The notes beneath the pieces were generated by a model. That model was not told where the DNA came from. It searched no databases and was given only the letters and a program-made list of their open reading frames with translations. Of a stretch of DNA of 64,000 bases, positions 8,647 to 17,570 are shown piece by piece (position 1 is the stretch's first letter; each line of letters starts with the position of its first letter). Made by a program: the position numbers and the translations under genes. Origin of the DNA: Hyphomicrobiales bacterium (GTDB taxonomy: Bacteria; Pseudomonadota; Alphaproteobacteria; Rhizobiales; Rhizobiaceae); contig UCGV01000031.1 of the NCBI GenBank assembly GCA_900471925.1, forward strand, positions 27,559 to 91,558. The letters are read 5' to 3'.

Positions 8647-9571
8647 GATGGCCGCCCCGCTCGTGGCCACAGCAAGCCGTCCAGGCCGTTCTTCCGCCAC
8701 AAGGGACATTATCCGGCTCCTCTGGCAGGACAAGGCTGCGTTCATCTCGGCGATGCTTGTGGCTGTCGTGATCGTTTGCGCGCTGCTTGGTCCCTGGCTG
8801 CTGGCCGATCAGGCGCGTGCGGTCAACCTCATGGCTCGAAACGTCGCTCCTTTCTCGTTCAGCAAAGGCTGGCTCTTTGTCCTTGGCGCAGATGCGCTCG
8901 GTCGAAGCCTGTTGGCACGCATTATCGTTGCAAGCCAGAACACCCTGCTGATCGCCAGCAGCGCGGTTATCCTTGCCACGACGATCGGCGGCTTTCTCGG
9001 GCTTGTCGCGGGTTACAAAGGCGGTTTTGTCAGCGCAACGCTCCTGCGTTTTGCCGACGCCATCATGAGCTTTCCCTCGATGCTGCTCGCGGTCATCGTT
9101 CTCTTCGTCTTCAATCCAGGCGTTGAGAACGTGATCCTGGTCCTGGCGGTTTCGCGCATTCCTATCTTCCTGCGCACCGTCAGGGCAGAGGTGCTCGAAA
9201 TCAAGGAGCGCATGTTCGTGACTGCAGCGCTTGCCATGGGCGCCAAGACCGACCGCATCCTGCTTCGGCACATCGCGCCAATGGTCCTGCCGACGGTCAT
9301 CAACCTGGCGGCTCTCGAAATGGCCTTCGTGATGCTGGTCGAGTCCGGTCTAAGCTTTCTCGGCATCGGGATCCAACCACCGCAGGTCACCTGGGGCCTG
9401 ATGGTCGCCGACGGGCGCAATTATCTGGGCTCGGCCTGGTGGCTGTCCTTCTGGCCAGGTGTTGCGATCATGGCAGTGACGATCGCACTCAACCTCCTTT
9501 CGAACTGGCTTCGACTGGTGACCGATCCCGTCGAGCGTTGGCGCTTCCAGACATCCGCAGGTGCAAAATGA
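8612..9571 (+). CDS. ABC transporter permease, DppC type
   Basis: 319 residues; overlaps the end of the DppB-type gene by 35 bp from the ATG at 8612, which has a GTGGA-like site. A second in-frame ATG at 8648 lies just after the upstream stop and may be the real start. Features are the N-terminal cytoplasmic tail, first helix AAFISAMLVAVVIVCALLG, the LGADALGRSLLARII motif of DppC proteins and the coupling loop VTAALAMGAKTDRILLRHIAPMVLP written here in two parts around TDR. It pairs with the preceding permease. Confidence 0.94.
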   Translation: MPSSTRASGITEMAAPLVATASRPGRSSATRDIIRLLWQDKAAFISAMLVAVVIVCALLGPWLLADQARAVNLMARNVAPFSFSKGWLFVLGADALGRSLLARIIVASQNTLLIASSAVILATTIGGFLGLVAGYKGGFVSATLLRFADAIMSFPSMLLAVIVLFVFNPGVENVILVLAVSRIPIFLRTVRAEVLEIKERMFVTAALAMGAKTDRILLRHIAPMVLPTVINLAALEMAFVMLVESGLSFLGIGIQPPQVTWGLMVADGRNYLGSAWWLSFWPGVAIMAVTIALNLLSNWLRLVTDPVERWRFQTSAGAK

Positions 9572-11196
9572 GCAGGCAGGCACTTCTTGAAATTCGCAAT
9601 CTCAGCATCGCTTTTCCAAGCCGGGCCGGCACGGTCCACGCGGTCAATGGCGTGAGCTGGTCGGTCAATTCCGGCGAGACGCTTGCGATTCTCGGCGAAA
9701 GCGGCTCGGGAAAGAGCGTCAGCGCGTCGGCGGTCCTCGATCTGATCGATACGCCACCTGCCGTCATCGCCGGCGGCGAAATCCTGTACCGCGGTCGCGA
9801 TCTCCTCAAGGCTTCGCGAGATGAACGTCGCGCCATCAACGGCAGGAAGATTTCGATGATCTTCCAGGATCCGCTGGCCGCGCTCAATCCCGTCTATCCG
9901 GTCGGCTGGCAGATCGCCGAAACGCTGCGCGTCCATGGTGTCGACAGGCAAACCGCTCAAGCCCGCGTCATCGACCTTCTCTCAAAGGTCGGCATCGACG
10001 AGCCGGAACGCCGCGCCCGCCAATACCCGCACCAGTTCTCCGGCGGGCAGCGCCAGCGTATCATGATCGCTTCGGCGATCGCCCTGGAACCGGACCTGCT
10101 GATTGCCGACGAACCGACCAGCGCGCTTGACGTCACAGTTCAGGCGCAGGTCCTGACACTCCTTAAAACGATCCAGGCCGAAAACGGGATGGGCATGGTG
10201 TTGATCACGCATGATCTCAGTGTCGTTGAGAAGGTCGCCGATCGCGTCGTGGTCATGCAGGAGGGGCGTGTCGTCGAAGCTGGACCGGCCGAGACGATCA
10301 TGAATTCGCCCGCCCATCCCTATACGCGCCGGCTTCTTGACGCGATGCCGGGACGGCACGGTTTTGCCACCGGCATAGCAGCCGACAAGGGGCGGACAGT
10401 GCTCGAAGTTGAGGGTGTGTCGCGCATCTACGGTGTTTTACCGGGCAAGGCTTCGGAAGCGGGGCCAGCCGCGATTAGAGCAGTCGATGACGCAAGCTTC
10501 GTGCTTCGAAGCGGCGAAACGCTCGGGATCGTGGGGGAATCCGGATCGGGAAAATCGACACTGGCGCGTATGCTGCTTGGCCTCGATCGGCCGACCTTCG
10601 GAACCATTCGCTTCGACGGCAAGGATCTGAACGGCATGACCGCCTCGGAAACATTCCGAGTGCGACGGCGCATGCAGTTCGTCTTCCAGGACCCGACTGC
10701 CTCTCTCAATCCGCGCATGACGATCGGACAGATCCTGTCCGAACCCTGGGCCATCCACTCCGACGTGTTGGAGCGGAAGGAATGGCGAGGCAGGGCCATC
10801 GAGCTTCTCGAACGCGTCGGCCTGAGAGCTGATCATATTGACCGCCACCCGCATCAATTCTCCGGAGGACAGCGTCAGCGCATCGCAATCGCTCGGGCTC
10901 TCGCACTTAAGCCTGAAGTCGTCGTTTGTGACGAGGCTGTCTCCGCGCTCGACGTCTCCGTGCAGGCACAAGTGATCGAACTGCTCAAGCAGTTGAGAAG
11001 CGATTTCGGACTGTCCTACATTTTCATCGCGCACGATCTCGCCCTCGTGCGGGATTTTGCGACCGATGTCCTGGTGATGTATCGTGGCCGTATTGTCGAA
11101 CACGGCAAGACCGAGGATGTCTATACCAACCCTTCGCATGATTATACGAAGCAGCTGCTGTCAGCCAGCATGGCGCATCTGCCGAATGCAGCTTGA
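9568..11196 (+). CDS. Dual ABC ATPase (DppD-DppF fusion)
   Basis: 542 residues from the ATG at 9568, which overlaps the permease stop as ATGA. Two complete nucleotide-binding domains lie in tandem. Domain 1 has Walker A GESGSGKS (~50), signature FSGGQRQR (~155) and Walker B LLIADEPT. Domain 2 has GESGSGKS (~320), FSGGQRQR (~432) and VVVCDEAVSALD, so its Walker B Asp-Glu is followed by Ala-Val rather than Pro. Each domain ends with the peptide-transporter tail (NPSHDYTKQLL in the second). The fused form replaces separate DppD and DppF subunits and powers the transporter encoded upstream. Confidence 0.95.
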   Translation: MSRQALLEIRNLSIAFPSRAGTVHAVNGVSWSVNSGETLAILGESGSGKSVSASAVLDLIDTPPAVIAGGEILYRGRDLLKASRDERRAINGRKISMIFQDPLAALNPVYPVGWQIAETLRVHGVDRQTAQARVIDLLSKVGIDEPERRARQYPHQFSGGQRQRIMIASAIALEPDLLIADEPTSALDVTVQAQVLTLLKTIQAENGMGMVLITHDLSVVEKVADRVVVMQEGRVVEAGPAETIMNSPAHPYTRRLLDAMPGRHGFATGIAADKGRTVLEVEGVSRIYGVLPGKASEAGPAAIRAVDDASFVLRSGETLGIVGESGSGKSTLARMLLGLDRPTFGTIRFDGKDLNGMTASETFRVRRRMQFVFQDPTASLNPRMTIGQILSEPWAIHSDVLERKEWRGRAIELLERVGLRADHIDRHPHQFSGGQRQRIAIARALALKPEVVVCDEAVSALDVSVQAQVIELLKQLRSDFGLSYIFIAHDLALVRDFATDVLVMYRGRIVEHGKTEDVYTNPSHDYTKQLLSASMAHLPNAA

Positions 11197-11295
11197 TCAT
11201 GACTGACGGTAGCGCAAGCGCAGGCACAACATCTGCTGCCAGTTTGGTGGCAATCTTTGCGGTTTGCTTCAAGATCGGCACCTGGAGGTTCGAAT

Positions 11296-11627
11296 GTGAC
11301 GAAGTGGATTGGTGCACAGGATTCCGGTGATCTGTTCATTTCCGCAATCACGATCCTGGAAATCGAGCGCGGGATATTGGGCATCCAGCATCGCGATGCG
11401 ATCAGGGTTCTCGCTTGCGAAGATGAATGGACAGCCACGTTCGCCCTGAATTTGCCGGGCGCGTTCTGCCAATCGATGACGCGATAGCAACGCGTTGTGC
11501 TCACTTGCATATTCCAGACCGCCGCAATGAGGCTGACGCAGTGATCGCCGCGACCGCGTTGGTTCACGATTTGGCTGTCGTTACGCGCAACGTCCAGGAT
11601 TTTGATGATGCTGGTGATCGTCATTGA
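11296..11627 (+). pseudogene. VapC/FitB-type PIN toxin, broken
   Basis: The first frame (from GTG 11296, with GGAGG upstream) encodes WIGAQDSGDLFISAITILEIERGI, the N-half of a VapC PIN domain. Near 11445 the match moves to another frame, giving FAGRVLPIDDAIATRCAHLH and ADAVIAATALVHDLAVVTRN, the C-half with the conserved acidic residues. The usual N-terminal LDTNV strand with the first catalytic Asp is missing and no antitoxin gene precedes it. It is therefore a truncated, frameshifted remnant with no expected RNase activity. Confidence 0.8.
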
Positions 11628-12441
11628 TCCTTGGCAAGACTGAAAGCAGGTGTGGGTACCTGCTCGGGACGTTCTTGTCGCAGAAATTTCCAGGGCCTCC
11701 CTGCAACCTTGTCACATTGTCGGCGGTTCGTATCTATTCAAGAGCTTCGCTCATAACGTTTGGTTTGCGCCAGAAGCGGTCACCCATTCACGCGGTGCTA
11801 CCTCAAAGGCTTTCACCCGGTAGCGATGGTCATGGAGATGCTGATCGAGACTGCGTTTGCGGTAAAGAAGCGCGAGAGCCGCTGTGTTGTCAGCTTCCAT
11901 CGAAAGGCAGTTTGCGTGAATCCCTATCCCGATTGCCCATTTCCGAAGCGCCGAAATGACGGTATGTGCTAGCCCTTTCCCCGCCTGTTACCACGCGATG
12001 ACGGGCTCGTCCGAGGCATTGCTAACAGGCAAGACCTCGACATTCAGCGAGACGACTGGCGGCACGGCGTTCGCGGCTAACTGGTTCCTGCAAGACCCGT
12101 ATGGCGACGGCGGGCCGGCGGGCCAGGACGTCTATTCGGGTATCCATCTGGCCTGACCGCAGATCATTGGCCGAACGGAACCGCTTGCCGGGGGCAGTCG
12201 ATCCCGGTTTCCGCCCGTGGGCGGCGCTTTGCTAAACCTCCTGCGGCTGCCCTCTTGACCGGTCAAGCGGTGCGCGAACGGGCTCGGCCGCCCGGCGTCC
12301 TTCGCCTGGTACGCTCTTCCTACGCTTGGGCGGGGGCTGCGGCGCGTCTCGATTCCATCGTTGCTCGCGCTGCGTGCGCGCCCTTGCCCCCGCCGGTCTT
12401 CGCCGCGGGAGGGATCTGCCTCGCAGAAAAAGGACGTAGGA
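11628..12441. other. Intergenic, degraded accessory DNA
   Basis: About 810 bp with no gene I can support. The right part (12230-12440) is GC-rich and pyrimidine-rich and resembles in style the leaders found upstream of the plasmid genes at 18-24 kb. It ends in AAAAAGGAC with an ATG a few bases on, exactly where the IS66 remnant begins, so it may be a leader whose gene was replaced. Confidence 0.35.
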
Positions 12442-12608
12442 CATGATGCTGGGGCTGAGAATTGGGCGACCATCGCCTCACGCATCGAAACGTGTAAACT
12501 CAATGCGGTCGATCCGCTGGCCTACCTGACCGCCACACTCGCTTCCATCGTCAATGGCCATAAGCAGAGCCGGATTCACGAGCTTATGCCGTGAAACTAC
12601 CCAGGGCG
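12442..12608 (+). mobile_element. IS66-family transposase C-terminal remnant
   Basis: Codons from 12442 read AGAENWA, IETCKLNAVDPLAYLTATL and IVNGHKQSRIHELMP, the last ~50 residues of IS66 TnpC transposases. The next codon is TGA where the family has Trp (LLPWNY), and NYPG follows in frame, so the end carries a nonsense mutation. Everything upstream of the last 50 residues is missing. Confidence 0.8.
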
Positions 12609-12656
12609 AACAGACCCCTAAGTCCGCTGTCGGCTCAAAGCGGACCCTTGAACAAC

Positions 12657-13025
12657 TTATCGTTTTCTGAAGTACGCCTCGTTGGATAGCATTTGGCCTC
12701 GCCCAGTAAGACGTACACCTCCTCTTTCATCGATCCAAGCAAGGCCGATGTTTAATAGCTCTTGCTCTAAAGCGATCCGCCCTTCTCTTGTATTTGTGCC
12801 CCAATTCCAGCGATAGATCGCGTCCATTTCTATCGGTGACCCGTTTCGGGAGCCGACGACTATTTCTTTGATGGCCTTCCCTCGATCATTGAAATCTTTA
12901 CGCGAATTGTCCCAAAGATGAAGTTCCTCAAGAAGATTTGTATTCCCATAAGTCCCAATCACGCGATTGGTGTAGTCACGAACCGCTTCCAGCTCATCTT
13001 TCGAAAAGTCAAATTCTTGGGTCAT
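12657..13025 (-). CDS. Hypothetical protein, unrecognised
   Basis: 122 residues from ATG 13025, preceded by GGCGGG; a GTG two codons upstream is also possible. The translation is well balanced (EFDFSKDELEAVRDYTNRV at the start, a Trp-rich middle with YRWNWGTNTREGRIALEQEL) and lower in GC than its neighbours, as expected for a real, recently acquired gene. No signal peptide or membrane segment; mainly helical, soluble. It is bracketed by two IS66 transposase tails on the other strand, suggesting it arrived with mobile DNA. Function unknown. Confidence 0.6.
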   Translation of the reverse strand: MTQEFDFSKDELEAVRDYTNRVIGTYGNTNLLEELHLWDNSRKDFNDRGKAIKEIVVGSRNGSPIEMDAIYRWNWGTNTREGRIALEQELLNIGLAWIDERGGVRLTGRGQMLSNEAYFRKR

Positions 13026-13319
13026 CTGCACCCGCCGTTTAATCGTAGAATTTCATCTAAGCAGACATAGACCAAAAAATTATCGACTGAGTTTTGCGCG
13101 TGTATTACCTCAATGACAGCTTGTGGCGCTTCTGCGCCATGACCGCAGTTGGCCAATTCAGCCATCAAAGTTACCATTTCGGAACGGCCTATCGCGCTTG
13201 GTCAATGTGCGAGGAAAACAGCCCTTACCAATCTCGTATAGCTCGCTAGTCCGCAAATGGCGCGAAGCGCCGTCCCGTCATTGCGGCAACCATCGAAACT
13301 ACCTGAAGCATCTTGCTCA

Positions 13320-13425
13320 AGGTGCGGCCGCGGCACCGCTTACGACGTATCTGGCCACTACACTCACCGCCATCATTGACGGTCACAAGCAGAGCGGAAT
13401 TGAGGAACTGCGGCCCTGGCACCAA
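13320..13425 (+). mobile_element. Second IS66 transposase C-terminal remnant
   Basis: The frame through 13340-13420 reads YLATTLTAIIDGHKQSGIEEL and RPW, again the extreme C-terminus of IS66 TnpC. It is more diverged than the copy at 12442 and is fused to unrelated upstream sequence. The region 13032-13453 otherwise shows no gene. Confidence 0.72.
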
Positions 13426-13453
13426 GCACAGGGGATAAGCGGTGCAGGGTACT

Positions 13454-14098
13454 TCAATCCACTTTAAGCAGTCTTCTGCGGAGCCATTTTGGGAGGCCTC
13501 CTTCCGACTCCGAAAATGCCTCGCGAAAGCGGTTGGAATAAGTTTCCTTGGACCATGCGTCAGGATCGAGAAGCAGCTTCTCATTGATCCGTCTTCGCAA
13601 CTCTTCAGCATCAGGAATTCTTTGGGCGAGCACAAACTCTTGTCGGATGCATGTTTTCTCGACACGATGGCGGTTGCCATACGTGTCAGGAATGCCGACG
13701 TTTATAAATCGGGCATGTGTCTTCTCATGAACAATCGTCGATGCAATAGTTTCAATCGGTGACGACAGGACAAATCCTTGATCGAGTTGGCATCTCCTCA
13801 GTTCGGGGACGTATTGTCCAACGGACCCAAACAGGTAGTTCACCCAAATGCGGTCGAATGATGCAATTGCCCGTTTGTACCGTTTGACATCGTAGGCCTT
13901 TATTAAGGCCAACGCACTTTGTACGCGCAGTAACGCCTCATCCTGATCTTCATCACAGAAAGCCCCAATCCAAAGGCCGTCCACGCTGATCGACTTCGAA
14001 AGTCCAAGAAGCGCAAAATCGACAAGGCGATAGATTACTTTGCGTACCTTGCCCACCATGCGGGGTCCCTCCGTGCTCACGCAGCGATCGTAAATCAA
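13454..14098 (-). CDS. Hypothetical protein with HEKTH zincin-like motif
   Basis: 214 residues. Residues ~118-124 read IVHEKTHAR, matching the HExxH zinc-binding motif, here His-Glu-Lys-Thr-His. A downstream third ligand is not obvious (candidates are His or Glu in GNRHRVEK and QEFVLA, 20-30 residues on). The N-terminus is basic and amphipathic, without a signal peptide. The composition is less GC-biased than neighbours and the gene sits between IS66 debris and an IS110 element. A metallopeptidase-like role is inferred from the motif alone. Confidence 0.65.
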   Translation of the reverse strand: MIYDRCVSTEGPRMVGKVRKVIYRLVDFALLGLSKSISVDGLWIGAFCDEDQDEALLRVQSALALIKAYDVKRYKRAIASFDRIWVNYLFGSVGQYVPELRRCQLDQGFVLSSPIETIASTIVHEKTHARFINVGIPDTYGNRHRVEKTCIRQEFVLAQRIPDAEELRRRINEKLLLDPDAWSKETYSNRFREAFSESEGGLPKWLRRRLLKVD

Positions 14099-14432
14099 TT
14101 AACTTCCAAGTCCTTTAAACGTGAGGGACACCCCACGGTGGGAGCGGGACATCGCTCTGATGTCCGTTGTCAATGCTTTGGGCACCAGGAAGCCACCGCT
14201 CTCTCGAGCGGGTCTTTCTTAAGGATCGCGTATGGGTGGAGGCGGAACTCAAGGACGTCGGTGATCAAGCTCTGATGCGCGGATTGGCTGCCGCATTCCC
14301 GATTGTACGTCCGGGGCTGTTCCTATCTTACTGCGGGCGTCGGTCGATACCGGCCACAAAGCGTCTGACGGATATTCCCCTGCCGTTGTCCCGCCTCCGC
14401 CCATGCGCGAGGTGCCAGTCAGTTGCAGGGAC
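14099..14432. other. Gap downstream of IS110 transposase, hairpin
   Basis: 334 bp between the HEKTH gene and the transposase stop. It contains a perfect hairpin GGACATC (14147-14153) / GATGTCC (14159-14165) with a 5-nt loop and, just left of it, the near palindrome CCCAC-G-GTGGG. No coding potential I trust. One end of the IS110 element should lie here, but I cannot fix the boundary. Confidence 0.4.
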
Positions 14433-15548
14433 CTATGCCTGGATCAACTGCGCCTCCCTTGCGACAGCCCACATGAAGCCGGCCAGCTCTCGGGCAATGG
14501 CAGTGCAAACCACTGTCGTCCGCTTTCCCCTTCCTGCCAACTTGCGATAGCGGGCCGTCAACCGGCTCTGCGCCTTCCATGCGATCTCTCGAATTTGCGA
14601 TGGCGCATGCTCCATGAGGTAGAGTTTTCGTGCACCGACTTTCGGAGGATGCCTATAGGTCCATGCGCTTTCGACCAGCATGTGCCGGACCCGGCCGTTG
14701 CCGGCCTTCGTTATCCCGCCCCGTCTCACCGTTTCGCCTGTGGATCGCTCACCTGGAACCAAACCAAGATATCCCATCAACTGGCGAGGGCTTTCGAATC
14801 GAGTAACGTCGCCGACTTCCGTAGCGAAAGTGACGGCGACTATCAGATCCACACCTCGCAAGGTTTGGAGCGCTCGAACAACAGGAGCGAGCGACCAGAT
14901 CGGAACAAACTCCTCGATCACTTTCTCCAATCGCTCCACACGCTCTTTCGAGATGCGTACCGCCTGTACCATTTCTTGCAGTGCTATTTGATGTGCCGGA
15001 TGATTGAACTGCTGCTCTTGTAGCCAGCGCAAATACCTCATGCTCCAGCCCTTCTTGCGCGGATAGATACGACCGTGCTTGAGCATGAAGGCGCTGACTT
15101 GTTGCCGGTGAACACGCAGTGTCTCGACAGCCGACGCTCGTGCTCGCACGAGATCTCGCATGGCCTCGTGACTTTCGTCGGGAACCCAGACAGGCGTGAG
15201 CTCGCCGGCCCTCAATAGCCGGGCGAGCGCAAGCGCATCTCGGCGGTTCGTCTTCACGCGGTCACCTGGCTTTCTCGGGATCAGCGACGGAGCGACAACC
15301 ATGCAGTCATGGCCCATCGACGTGATGAGCCGGTGGAGGCCATAACCCGTGGGGCCGGCCTCGTAGCAGAAATGCACGCAATCAAACTTTGCGGCTATCC
15401 GCTGGATAATGCGGCGCATGCTGGCATCCGATGCCTCAACCTCGCCGAAATACCGGATCTCTCCATCCCGGCCGGAATCTGCAATCGCAATTGCGTTCTT
15501 TAGTTTGGCAACATCAATTCCGACAAAAGCTTCTCTATACTCTGCCAT
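14433..15548 (-). CDS. IS110-family transposase (DEDD)
   Basis: 371 residues, full length. The N-terminal RuvC-like DEDD domain begins FVGIDVAKLKNAIAI (first Asp), then CYEAGPTGYGLHRL (Glu), and DRVKTNRRDALALARLLRAG (Asp-Asp). The C-terminal Transposase_20 domain contains LRGVDLIVAVTFATEVGD and GYLGLVPGERSTGETVRRG, followed by the serine-bearing GITKAGNGRVRHMLVES. IS110 enzymes recombine without terminal inverted repeats, guided by a structured RNA from an IS end. The gene is uninterrupted, so the element may still be active. Confidence 0.95.
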   Translation of the reverse strand: MAEYREAFVGIDVAKLKNAIAIADSGRDGEIRYFGEVEASDASMRRIIQRIAAKFDCVHFCYEAGPTGYGLHRLITSMGHDCMVVAPSLIPRKPGDRVKTNRRDALALARLLRAGELTPVWVPDESHEAMRDLVRARASAVETLRVHRQQVSAFMLKHGRIYPRKKGWSMRYLRWLQEQQFNHPAHQIALQEMVQAVRISKERVERLEKVIEEFVPIWSLAPVVRALQTLRGVDLIVAVTFATEVGDVTRFESPRQLMGYLGLVPGERSTGETVRRGGITKAGNGRVRHMLVESAWTYRHPPKVGARKLYLMEHAPSQIREIAWKAQSRLTARYRKLAGRGKRTTVVCTAIARELAGFMWAVAREAQLIQA

Positions 15549-15770
15549 GGCTCGTCCTCCTGTCGTGAGGATCGGCTCGGCCTATCCGAGCAACCCTCGG
15601 AAGACCAGTGTAGGGCGAGCCACCTCGGCCACAGAGACGGACATACGGTCTTACCCATCTCCTGGCGATTCCCCATTGGCATCGAGGTCGGCGCAGACCG
15701 CGTTCGGTCGCGCGGCGGCCCGATGGTGCATGATGGGCGTCGCCTGACGGCCAGGGCTGTCGGCCAAGCT
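15549..15770 (-). other. Non-coding IS110 end, possible bridge RNA region
   Basis: About 220 bp upstream of the transposase start without coding potential. It holds a hairpin GCTCGG/CCGAGC around 15573-15590 with a 5-nt loop, plus further GC-rich stems. In IS110-group elements the guide (bridge) RNA is encoded at the end upstream of the transposase. The location fits, but the RNA and IS boundary are not demonstrated here. Confidence 0.35.
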
Positions 15771-15969
15771 GAAGCCTGGCTTTGCCAGTCTTCCCCCTTC
15801 GGGCATCCATCCTTGACGCCAGGTTGCGCTTGCGGCTCGCCGGCCGCAAGGGAAGCTTCGCCGCGGTCATTCTCTCGATCAAAGGTTCTCATCGCGCCCT
15901 TGCAGCCGACGTCCTTCGCGCCGGCCAGGTGGAAGACCCTCGGTATGAGGGAAAGCCAAGGAGCGAGAC

Positions 15970-16926
15970 ATGGACAGAGAGACAATCGAAAAGGTTCGAA
16001 ACAGGGTGTCCTGCACGGCAGTGCTGGTCGGGGCCGGGTTTGTTCTCGATAGCCGAGAGAGTAGCCGCCGTGCGCTGAAGTTTCGTCGGGGCGGCGAGAT
16101 CGTCATCGTCACTCATGGCGGCGCCGGCTGGTTCGATCCGCTGTCGGAGGAAAAAGGCGACGTCTTCGCGCTGGCGAGCCGTCTCGAAAACATTCCTTTC
16201 GCCGCCGCGGTTGCGCGTGTGAGCGGACTTGCTGGTTCGGATCTGCCGGTCCTGCCGTATCGCCCGGCGGTTCGTCGATCCGCGGCGCCGGTTGGAGAGC
16301 GTTGGAATGTAAGGCCGGCGCTTGCGAGGCTTTCCGACGCGCACCGTTATCTCGAGGAGATCAGGGCTTTGCCACGTTCCGTCCTGCGTCTTGCTGGCGA
16401 GGCCGATCTCATCCGGCAGGGGCCGTATGGCAGCGCCTGGTTTGCGCATCGCGACGAGGCGGGCCGGCTGTCCGGCTGGGAGGAACGTGGTCCGGATTGG
16501 CGCGGCTTTTCGACGGGCGGAGCAAAGACGCTCTTTCGCTTCGGTCCGAGGCAAACCTCGAGGCTCTGCATCACCGAGGCTGCGATCGATGCGCTGAGCC
16601 TTGCGGCCATCGAGAATGTTCGGCGCGACACGCTTTATGCCAGCACCGGCGGAGGCTGGTCGCCATCGACCGTCGAGGCGATCCAGGCGGCTGCCATCGG
16701 AGCCATGCTGGTGGCAGCGACCGATGCCGATCCGCAAGGCGAAGTCTATGCCGACCGCCTGCGCGGGGTCGCCGAGGTGACCGGCAGCGATTTTATCCGA
16801 CTGCGGCCGCGCGCGGTCGACTGGAACGAAGAGCTGAAGGAAAGGAAGAGGGAGGAAGGAGACCTGCCGCATGCGCGGGCGACCGGCTCAAGGGTAAAGC
16901 TCCGCCCGCCGGACGGCGGCCCCTGA
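15970..16926 (+). CDS. DUF3991 and Toprim domain protein
   Basis: 318 residues, ATG with AAGGAGCGAG upstream. The N-terminal part (~15-75) holds the DUF3991-type zinc-less primase-like segment (WFDPLSEEKGDVFALASRL). The C-terminal half (~195-300) is a Toprim domain with the Glu of CITEAAIDALSLAAIE and the Asp pair in LVAATDADPQGEVYADRL. Such proteins occur on rhizobial plasmids and integrative elements, often near conjugation or replication genes, with a presumed primase/topoisomerase-like DNA role. It opens a series of plasmid accessory genes, all on the plus strand to 21.4 kb. Confidence 0.88.
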   Translation: MDRETIEKVRNRVSCTAVLVGAGFVLDSRESSRRALKFRRGGEIVIVTHGGAGWFDPLSEEKGDVFALASRLENIPFAAAVARVSGLAGSDLPVLPYRPAVRRSAAPVGERWNVRPALARLSDAHRYLEEIRALPRSVLRLAGEADLIRQGPYGSAWFAHRDEAGRLSGWEERGPDWRGFSTGGAKTLFRFGPRQTSRLCITEAAIDALSLAAIENVRRDTLYASTGGGWSPSTVEAIQAAAIGAMLVAATDADPQGEVYADRLRGVAEVTGSDFIRLRPRAVDWNEELKERKREEGDLPHARATGSRVKLRPPDGGP

Positions 16927-17024
16927 CACGTTTCCCGCGAGGCGGCCGTGGGGGAGGGGTGATCAAAGGCTCACAGGAAGTCGATCGGCGACCCTGCGGC
17001 CGCCACCCCTGAAAGGAACCATCC

Positions 17025-17570
17025 ATGTCCGAGCTTTCCGTCTTCCAGCCGCCGTTCCGCAAAGTCCTCGAAGGCACCGCCAGCCGCCAGCAGATGTATT
17101 CCCTCTTCAACCGGCATCGCCAGGCGCCTTTTGATGAGAAGCGGATGACCGGCAGCCAATATGCCGGCGAGTGGTTCGAGGTGACCGAGCGTGACCACGA
17201 CCGCATGTCCGAGATCCTGCCGCCGCTGTTTTACAGCGGTGACATGTTCGCCATGCGCGAATTCATCGGCGCCAGCATCACAAGCGTCTTCTTCACCCTG
17301 TCCGTCGGCGGCCGTCAGCGCTGGTTTCACGGTTATTGCGATCTCGCCGAGCACCATTCGTGCGGAGAGCAGTCCGTCGGCCTGCCGTGCCCAGACGGCA
17401 TGCGCAACACCATCCTCGAGCGCGAGAGCCGGGCCGATCGCACCATGAATGCATCGCGACTGTCGGCGGACGTCGGGGAGGGCTTGCTACCGGTGGGGGT
17501 CAATCGCCCCTCGAACGACGGTTCCTCGTCCTCGAGGAGCGATACGATGTCGGGCTCTTCGGTTTCGTGA
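17025..17570 (+). CDS. DUF1419 protein, C-terminus probably frameshifted
   Basis: 181 residues as read. Residues 1-140 match the plasmid family DUF1419: FRKVLEGTASRQQMYSLFNRH, YAGEWFEVTERDHDRMSEIL, SGDMFAMREFIGASITSVFF and RNTILERESRADRTM. After about 17450 the frame turns into Ser/Asn-rich text, while the neighbouring frame gives a protein-like tail (RRFLVLEERYDVGLFGF, VMDEDRDGSYDG) ending at a TAG at 17621-17623. A single-base shift near 17445-17465 is the simplest explanation. Function of the family is unknown. Confidence 0.8.
   Translation: MSELSVFQPPFRKVLEGTASRQQMYSLFNRHRQAPFDEKRMTGSQYAGEWFEVTERDHDRMSEILPPLFYSGDMFAMREFIGASITSVFFTLSVGGRQRWFHGYCDLAEHHSCGEQSVGLPCPDGMRNTILERESRADRTMNASRLSADVGEGLLPVGVNRPSNDGSSSSRSDTMSGSSVS

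Noticed and set aside
9568..11196. Dual ATPase as a novel fusion
   Set aside because: Tandem DppD-DppF fusions are common in rhizobial peptide/opine transporters, so it is annotated but not reported as unusual.
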